From: Clostridia bacterium | GTDB taxonomy: Bacteria; Bacillota; Clostridia; Oscillospirales; CAG-272 | NCBI GenBank assembly: GCA_017504335.1 | Contig: JAFVRI010000145.1 | Location: 1 to 8,752, forward strand | Reading direction: 5' to 3' | DNA length: 8,752 nucleotides | Shown here: one piece after another, positions 6,301-8,752 of the stretch | Layout: every line of letters starts with the position of its first letter | How positions within the stretch are numbered: position 1 is the first letter of the stretch | Translations under genes and position numbers: made by a program | The notes under the pieces: model-generated | What the model saw: the letters and a program-made list of their open reading frames with translations, nothing else | Databases searched by the model: none | What the model was told of the DNA's origin: nothing

Positions 6301-8626
6301 AACCGAGGAGGGCAGCGAAAGCGACGTGCCCGTAGAACCCGAGGTTCCCGATACCGATCGCCCCGAATATCCCGAGGATACCGAAACGACTCCCGATGGC
6401 GAAGACCAAATGAACGGTTGGTACTATGAGGAAGAGGGAGAAGAGCTGCGGATCAACCGTTACTACGAAAACGGAGTCCTTTACTATGAAGAACTCTACT
6501 ACGTGTTGAGGGAAGTGTGCGTCTATAACTGGTATGACGCAAAATTCCAAACCGTACTGGAGCTTCCGCTCTCCGCAAACGAGTGGGACGTCTCGACGCT
6601 TGACGGGTTCCTTTACGAGGCGTATTCTTATGATGAGAACGGAAATGCAACGGAAAAGATCTATCTCTCTTATACCGACGGACTTTTGTCCGAATACGTG
6701 CGTGAAACACTGGCGGCGGACGGTTCGGTGAGCGCTACCAAGTACAGCTATTATTACAGATCGGGCGTGCTTGTGAAAACCGACGTTGACGGTGAGAGCG
6801 GCGAGGACAGCGGAGAGACCGACACTCCGATATATCCCGAGGATAGCGAGACAGAAACACCCGAATATCCAGAAGGATCCGATACCGATGTACCCGTAGA
6901 TCCCGAAGAACCCGAAATTCCCGAGGATAGCGGATCCGAGCCCTCGGATCAGCTGAACGGCTGGTATAAGGAGCAATCCGAGGACGGCATGACCTACGAG
7001 AAATTCTATTACGAGGGCATTGCTTACTATGGAATGGTATACCATCCCGAGTACGGACTTTACAAATTCGTTTGGTATGACGTAACGGGAGCCACCGTTT
7101 ACGAAATGGACTATGAGGAAGGCGCGTTCCGTCTTGGCTACGGAGAAGAGAAATTCCTGTTTGAAGCCATTGCGTACAGCGACGACGGTTGCATCGATTT
7201 TGCGATGACCTTTGAATATGAGGGCGTACAGCTCGTAAAGGTCCGCGAGGAGATTTACGGAAGAGACAACATTCTGCTGTCCTACACAACCTATTCCTAC
7301 ATCTACGATGAAAACGGCGTTTTGATCATGACCGAGCAGGAAACAGCAGAGAGCGACGTGGAGACCGAGGAGCCCGACGTTCCCGTTGATCCCGACATTC
7401 CCGAGGATTCCGAGGATATCGAGATTCCCGACGAATTTACTCCCCATATCCCCGAGTCGGTGATTCGCGTCCTGGAGGAAGCGAAGAAGATCGAGGCAAT
7501 GGGATACGGAACCAAATTCGACGCACAGGGTCGTATCCTTGAGGCAAGCAATAATATAGGAACCGAGATCGATCAATGGATGTTCCAATATGATTATCTC
7601 GGCAATCCGGTGGCATTCGGATTCGCACACATGGAATCAGACAGCGAGACGACGAAGGGAAAGGTCTATACGTATTCCTTTGAATATGATGAAAAAGGAA
7701 ACTGTGTCTATGAGTCGGTCCGCGGTGATTATTTCGATTTTTCCATTTCCGACGAGGCGATGCCGTTGAGCGAAATCAGCTACACCTATGAGGTGGACGA
7801 ATACGGCAATGTGGTTGGTAAGTCGATGGAGAGTGAAGAGATAACCTATGATGAGGATTTTTGCTCTGCCACGTCTGTAAGGATCGAGGATTACGACGTG
7901 TTTGGTAATTCCTATTGGATGAAAAAAACCTATGCTGAGTTCCCGAAAGGATATCCCGATCGTTCTACTTCTATAAAAAAATACACGTACCTGGTGACAA
8001 AAGAGCTGGTGATAAACGATCTGGTGATATACGACTGGGAATCTCTTATGGATTATAGGTTCCACGACGACAATCTGGGTGAGGTGTATTACTATGTGTC
8101 ATATCTTGAAAACTTGACGATTGAAGTGCAGGGTTATCATCATTCCGTCGACGGTAGTGAGAAAAGCGTCTATTGCCTCTACGATGTATACGGCAATCTC
8201 ATTGAATACACAGAGTGGGTCGCCGGTGCGGATGGAAGCATGATCTCGGATAAGGTGATCTCGTGCACCTATGACGAGGACGGTACGACGTGGATCGCCA
8301 CAACGGAAAATGACTACATCAACGGAACCAGCACGACGACCGAGTCGAAGCCTGCTACCGAAGAGGATCTGAAGATGCTTCAAAGCCTTCCTCTTTGGGG
8401 AGAGATTTCTGTGGTTGTTATACCCGAAGCACCCGTAGATCCCGATGAGGGCGCGACTGAGGCACCCGTAGATCCCGATGAGGGCGTGACTGAGGCACCT
8501 GTCGTTCCCGATGACGGTGTGATCGAAACCCCCGTGCTTCCCGATGATGGCGTGATCGAGACTCCCGTGCTTCCCGATGACGGTGTGATTGAGGAGACCA
8601 AGAAGGAAGAAAAAACGGCAGCATAA
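3398..8626 (+). CDS. Giant repeat-domain surface lipoprotein, 1742 aa, unrecognised family
   Basis: A secreted, lipid-anchored protein of unknown function. Residues 1-21 form a lipoprotein signal (MKR, a hydrophobic core, lipobox LVSC with Cys21), so the mature protein should hang from the outer face of the membrane. Residues 22-39 are Asn/Asp-rich; 40-84 are a T(E/D)AP stalk; 85-135 are a Gly/Thr/Pro/Asn linker. Residues about 136-333 form a Trp/Tyr-rich domain with DGDGDG at 150-155 and YDQKGN-like motifs. Five divergent ~130-residue domains then start at residues 409, 588, 812, 1005 and 1186, separated by acidic Pro/Glu/Asp/Thr linkers. Residues 1345-1676 hold six YD-repeat-like motifs (YDYLGN, YDEKGN, DEYGN, YDVFGN, YDVYGN, YDEDGT, near 1398, 1430, 1467, 1499, 1595 and 1625). 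The tail (1677-1742) is 11-residue repeats ending KKEEKTAA. There is no LPXTG motif, no second membrane segment and no enzyme motif I can name. The beta-hairpin-like repeats resemble MORN-variant (YwqK-like) or RHS/YD repeats, suggesting a binding or scaffold role; that is inference. It is transcribed alone, between terminators. Confidence 0.92.
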   Translation: MKRFALILCLVMLGLLILVSCDSGSNNDNNDNKEETPITTDAPATDAPTDVPTEAPTDAPTEAPTEAPTEAPTEAPTEAPTTPPADTSNDTNDNVSDTTTDTNQGNTGTPGTNPGTTPGTTPGGIQVPTNPDLSAVPAWKDLEFKWYTADGDGDGLINMAMYGYSPDDTWEGLFAEEGIRITNVAYSYDQKGNLIAEALADVHFDKDGKMYAVTSYEVDWQGISKILHIEYDENTAPTSQWMAERVERNGRVEILVTGQVLSFYPVYSDSGVLWNYEPAEEIIITYDDLEKEGYVAERIVYDKNGNETVCESVKIDVKEMNCSGMEPAYRDLMDDSIQPQRPVKPEIIEPEGGITTDKDDSGSTADPDSGKDTTKPEYGDDEMPEDSKDTNNPEPGPGDGEDTQKPEILNGWVRQYDDQGLESALYYVNGVVRYSRCEFIDEGRELVAYTWYDADEREVWYDSFFLDETTLHENDGWLLSAESHAEPHYTYTYKYAVAGELLAERRITERLNSGMTFIASVRQMIYDNRGCLVDIKDIFEEDNNDPVDPPTVETEPDVETKPADPPTVETKPVTPPEEGDDPNAPDVSNAMWERETDAAGFERVARLFVNGVVRYEKMYYLADDHQMVSYKWFDAKGGYVDARYFCTDEWVVKEYASWLVEAVSTDRKDRCTEYFYYDGQGGMLLSSTEVFARNSNGEEVLVKWQEFVYNENEALIDVKSGNTDYEGEDTDPLPPDVETETDPLPPEIGEETDPLPPDVETETKPLPPEIGEETDPLPPDVETETDPLPPVEPDTEEPEIPEDSGSDPEEVLNGWHDGVFPDGGKLPFRAYYVDGTPYFYELYYDDVVDAFSWVDAKGTTLLAMNIGEATEVERTEEGLVVSVKYSFVEDGLFKVAEHYLFNYDGPLLTSFAHYVYNADGTLDTTQSGICEFYYDENGVLIGSVESGDEGSESETKPLPPESGEDTDGTEEGSESDVPVEPEVPDTDRPEYPEDTETTPDGEDQMNGWYYEEEGEELRINRYYENGVLYYEELYYVLREVCVYNWYDAKFQTVLELPLSANEWDVSTLDGFLYEAYSYDENGNATEKIYLSYTDGLLSEYVRETLAADGSVSATKYSYYYRSGVLVKTDVDGESGEDSGETDTPIYPEDSETETPEYPEGSDTDVPVDPEEPEIPEDSGSEPSDQLNGWYKEQSEDGMTYEKFYYEGIAYYGMVYHPEYGLYKFVWYDVTGATVYEMDYEEGAFRLGYGEEKFLFEAIAYSDDGCIDFAMTFEYEGVQLVKVREEIYGRDNILLSYTTYSYIYDENGVLIMTEQETAESDVETEEPDVPVDPDIPEDSEDIEIPDEFTPHIPESVIRVLEEAKKIEAMGYGTKFDAQGRILEASNNIGTEIDQWMFQYDYLGNPVAFGFAHMESDSETTKGKVYTYSFEYDEKGNCVYESVRGDYFDFSISDEAMPLSEISYTYEVDEYGNVVGKSMESEEITYDEDFCSATSVRIEDYDVFGNSYWMKKTYAEFPKGYPDRSTSIKKYTYLVTKELVINDLVIYDWESLMDYRFHDDNLGEVYYYVSYLENLTIEVQGYHHSVDGSEKSVYCLYDVYGNLIEYTEWVAGADGSMISDKVISCTYDEDGTTWIATTENDYINGTSTTTESKPATEEDLKMLQSLPLWGEISVVVIPEAPVDPDEGATEAPVDPDEGVTEAPVVPDDGVIETPVLPDDGVIETPVLPDDGVIEETKKEEKTAA
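3515..3649 (+). repeat. Thr-Glu/Asp-Ala-Pro stalk repeat (12-bp units)
   Basis: Residues 40-84 are a run of four-residue T(E/D)(A/V)P units, including five consecutive TEAP copies, encoded by imperfect 12-bp repeats that mix ACC/ACG, GAG/GAA and CCC/CCT codons. The tract directly follows the lipidated N-terminus and probably acts as an extended, possibly glycosylated stalk. Unit gains or losses stay in frame. Confidence 0.9.
4622..7341 (+). repeat. Five tandem copies of a ~130-residue 'NGW' domain with acidic linkers
   Basis: Copies begin at 4622 (LNGWVRQ), 5159 (SNAMWER), 5831 (LNGWHDG), 6410 (MNGWYYE) and 6953 (LNGWYKE), and end near 5020, 5560, 6240, 6796 and 7341. Shared landmarks in order are: an N-terminal (N)GW; about 15-20 residues on, YY(V/E)(N/D)G...Y (LFVNGVVRY in copy 2, FYYEGIAYY in copy 5); a (Y/K/F/N/V)W(Y/F/V)D(A/V) box near residue 45; a mid-domain hydrophobic L..(E/S)A.S/AYS strand in most copies; and a closing hairpin of the form YDENGVLI (YDNRGCLVDI, YNENEALIDV, YDENGVLIGS, YYRSGVLVKT, YDENGVLIMT). 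Copies are far apart in sequence otherwise, so the duplication is old. Linkers of about 45-105 residues made of Pro, Glu, Asp, Thr and Ser join them. Confidence 0.85.
5585..5782 (+). repeat. 33-bp/66-bp direct repeats in the linker between domains 2 and 3
   Basis: Six 33-bp units begin at 5585, 5618, 5651, 5684, 5717 and 5750, encoding alternating TDPLPPDVETE and T(D/K)PLPPEIGEE; the sixth diverges after PLPP. They form a 66-bp higher-order repeat: 5585-5650 and 5651-5716 differ at only two bases (GAC versus AAG). The near-identity at silent positions points to recent tandem duplication. Confidence 0.93.
8426..8590 (+). repeat. C-terminal 11-residue (33-bp) tandem repeats
   Basis: Five 33-bp units encode EAPVDPDEGAT, EAPVDPDEGVT, EAPVVPDDGVI and ETPVLPDDGVI twice. 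Units 1 and 2 differ at two bases. Units 4 and 5 differ at five bases, all synonymous. The array leads into a short charged end, EETKKEEKTAA. Confidence 0.93.
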
Positions 8627-8658
8627 TCGATTGCCGCCAATATCATCCAAATAAGCAA

Positions 8659-8693
8659 GGGCGGCTGCCATTTGGTAGCCGCCCATAGTTTTT
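8659..8693 (+). terminator. Rho-independent terminator after the lipoprotein gene
   Basis: An 11-bp stem (8659-8669 with 8674-8684, one G-T wobble) closes an ATTT loop and is followed by ATAGTTTTT. It lies 32 bp after the stop codon. Confidence 0.85.
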
Positions 8694-8703
8694 CGATAAA
8701 ATC

Positions 8704-8734
8704 AAAAGCCTTCTCCCACAGGAGAAGGCTTTTT
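8704..8734. terminator. Second terminator, symmetrical and probably bidirectional
   Basis: A perfect 13-bp stem (8704-8716 with 8721-8733) with a CACA loop is flanked by A4 on the left and T5 on the right, so it can act on both strands. It backs up the terminator just before it and may also end a converging gene beyond the window edge. Confidence 0.85.
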
Positions 8735-8752
8735 GTTTGTTATGCTCCGTTA

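Noticed and set aside
3413..7630. Very long open frames on the - strand inside the lipoprotein gene (482, 314 and 529 codons)
   Set aside because: They share codon boundaries with the + strand gene, where an antisense stop needs a sense TTA, CTA or TCA codon. These are rare in this gene, so long antisense frames follow from codon choice. The proteins look like reverse-complement low complexity (for example Gly/Arg/Leu runs opposite Pro/Thr/Glu runs) and have no convincing starts.
4622..8626. RHS toxin or polymorphic toxin interpretation of the lipoprotein
   Set aside because: There is no RHS core consensus, no C-terminal toxin domain and no immunity gene; the protein ends in short acidic repeats and is lipid-anchored at its N-terminus.
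8560..8626. Sortase-type cell wall anchor at the C-terminus
   Set aside because: No LPXTG-like motif and no hydrophobic segment precede the charged tail; anchoring is through the N-terminal lipobox cysteine.
8099..8686. - strand open frame running from past the lipoprotein stop back into the gene
   Set aside because: Same register effect as the other antisense frames. Its start region overlaps the terminator hairpin and it has no ribosome binding site that stands out.

Overview
The window looks like a chromosomal segment from a mid-GC Bacillota, probably a gut-type Clostridia. The evidence is strong AGGAGG-like ribosome binding sites, U-tailed intrinsic terminators, short AT-rich promoters, a lipoprotein signal with the style of linker common in gut clostridial lipoproteins, and an AraD/AraM-type gene pair. 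All supported genes are on the + strand. No RNA genes, insertion sequences, CRISPR arrays or attachment sites were seen.

Layout. (1) 1-309 is the C-terminal end of an unrecognised, probably helical protein, closed by a strong terminator hairpin (337-374). (2) 393-1043 encodes a HAD-superfamily hydrolase that starts right behind that terminator. (3) After a 189-bp gap with a promoter and an operator-like palindrome comes a two-gene unit: araD (L-ribulose-5-phosphate 4-epimerase, 1233-1925) and, 4 bp later, egsA/araM (sn-glycerol-1-phosphate dehydrogenase family, 1930-3201), ended by a terminator (3218-3252). (4) A single-gene unit with its own extended -10 promoter encodes a very large (1742 aa) surface lipoprotein (3398-8626), followed by two terminators in tandem (8659-8693 and 8704-8734).

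The metabolic block (HAD phosphatase-like, AraD, AraM/EgsA) recalls the Bacillus subtilis arabinose operon, where araD, araL (a HAD phosphatase) and araM lie together. The HAD here is of a different subtype from AraL. AraD would convert L-ribulose 5-phosphate to D-xylulose 5-phosphate, feeding the pentose phosphate pathway. The AraM-like enzyme would reduce dihydroxyacetone phosphate to sn-glycerol 1-phosphate or act on a related ketose phosphate.

The most unusual object is the lipoprotein. A Thr/Pro/Ala stalk follows its lipidated cysteine. Then come a Tyr-rich beta-type domain, five divergent tandem copies of a ~130-residue 'NGW...YDENG' domain separated by acidic Pro/Glu/Asp/Thr linkers, a C-terminal region with YD-repeat-like motifs, and a tail of five 11-residue repeats. 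Several linkers contain near-identical DNA repeats (33/66 bp), so the spacers have been duplicated and shuffled recently while the domains have diverged for much longer. I recognise no named family for the repeated domain; it is the best candidate here for something undescribed.
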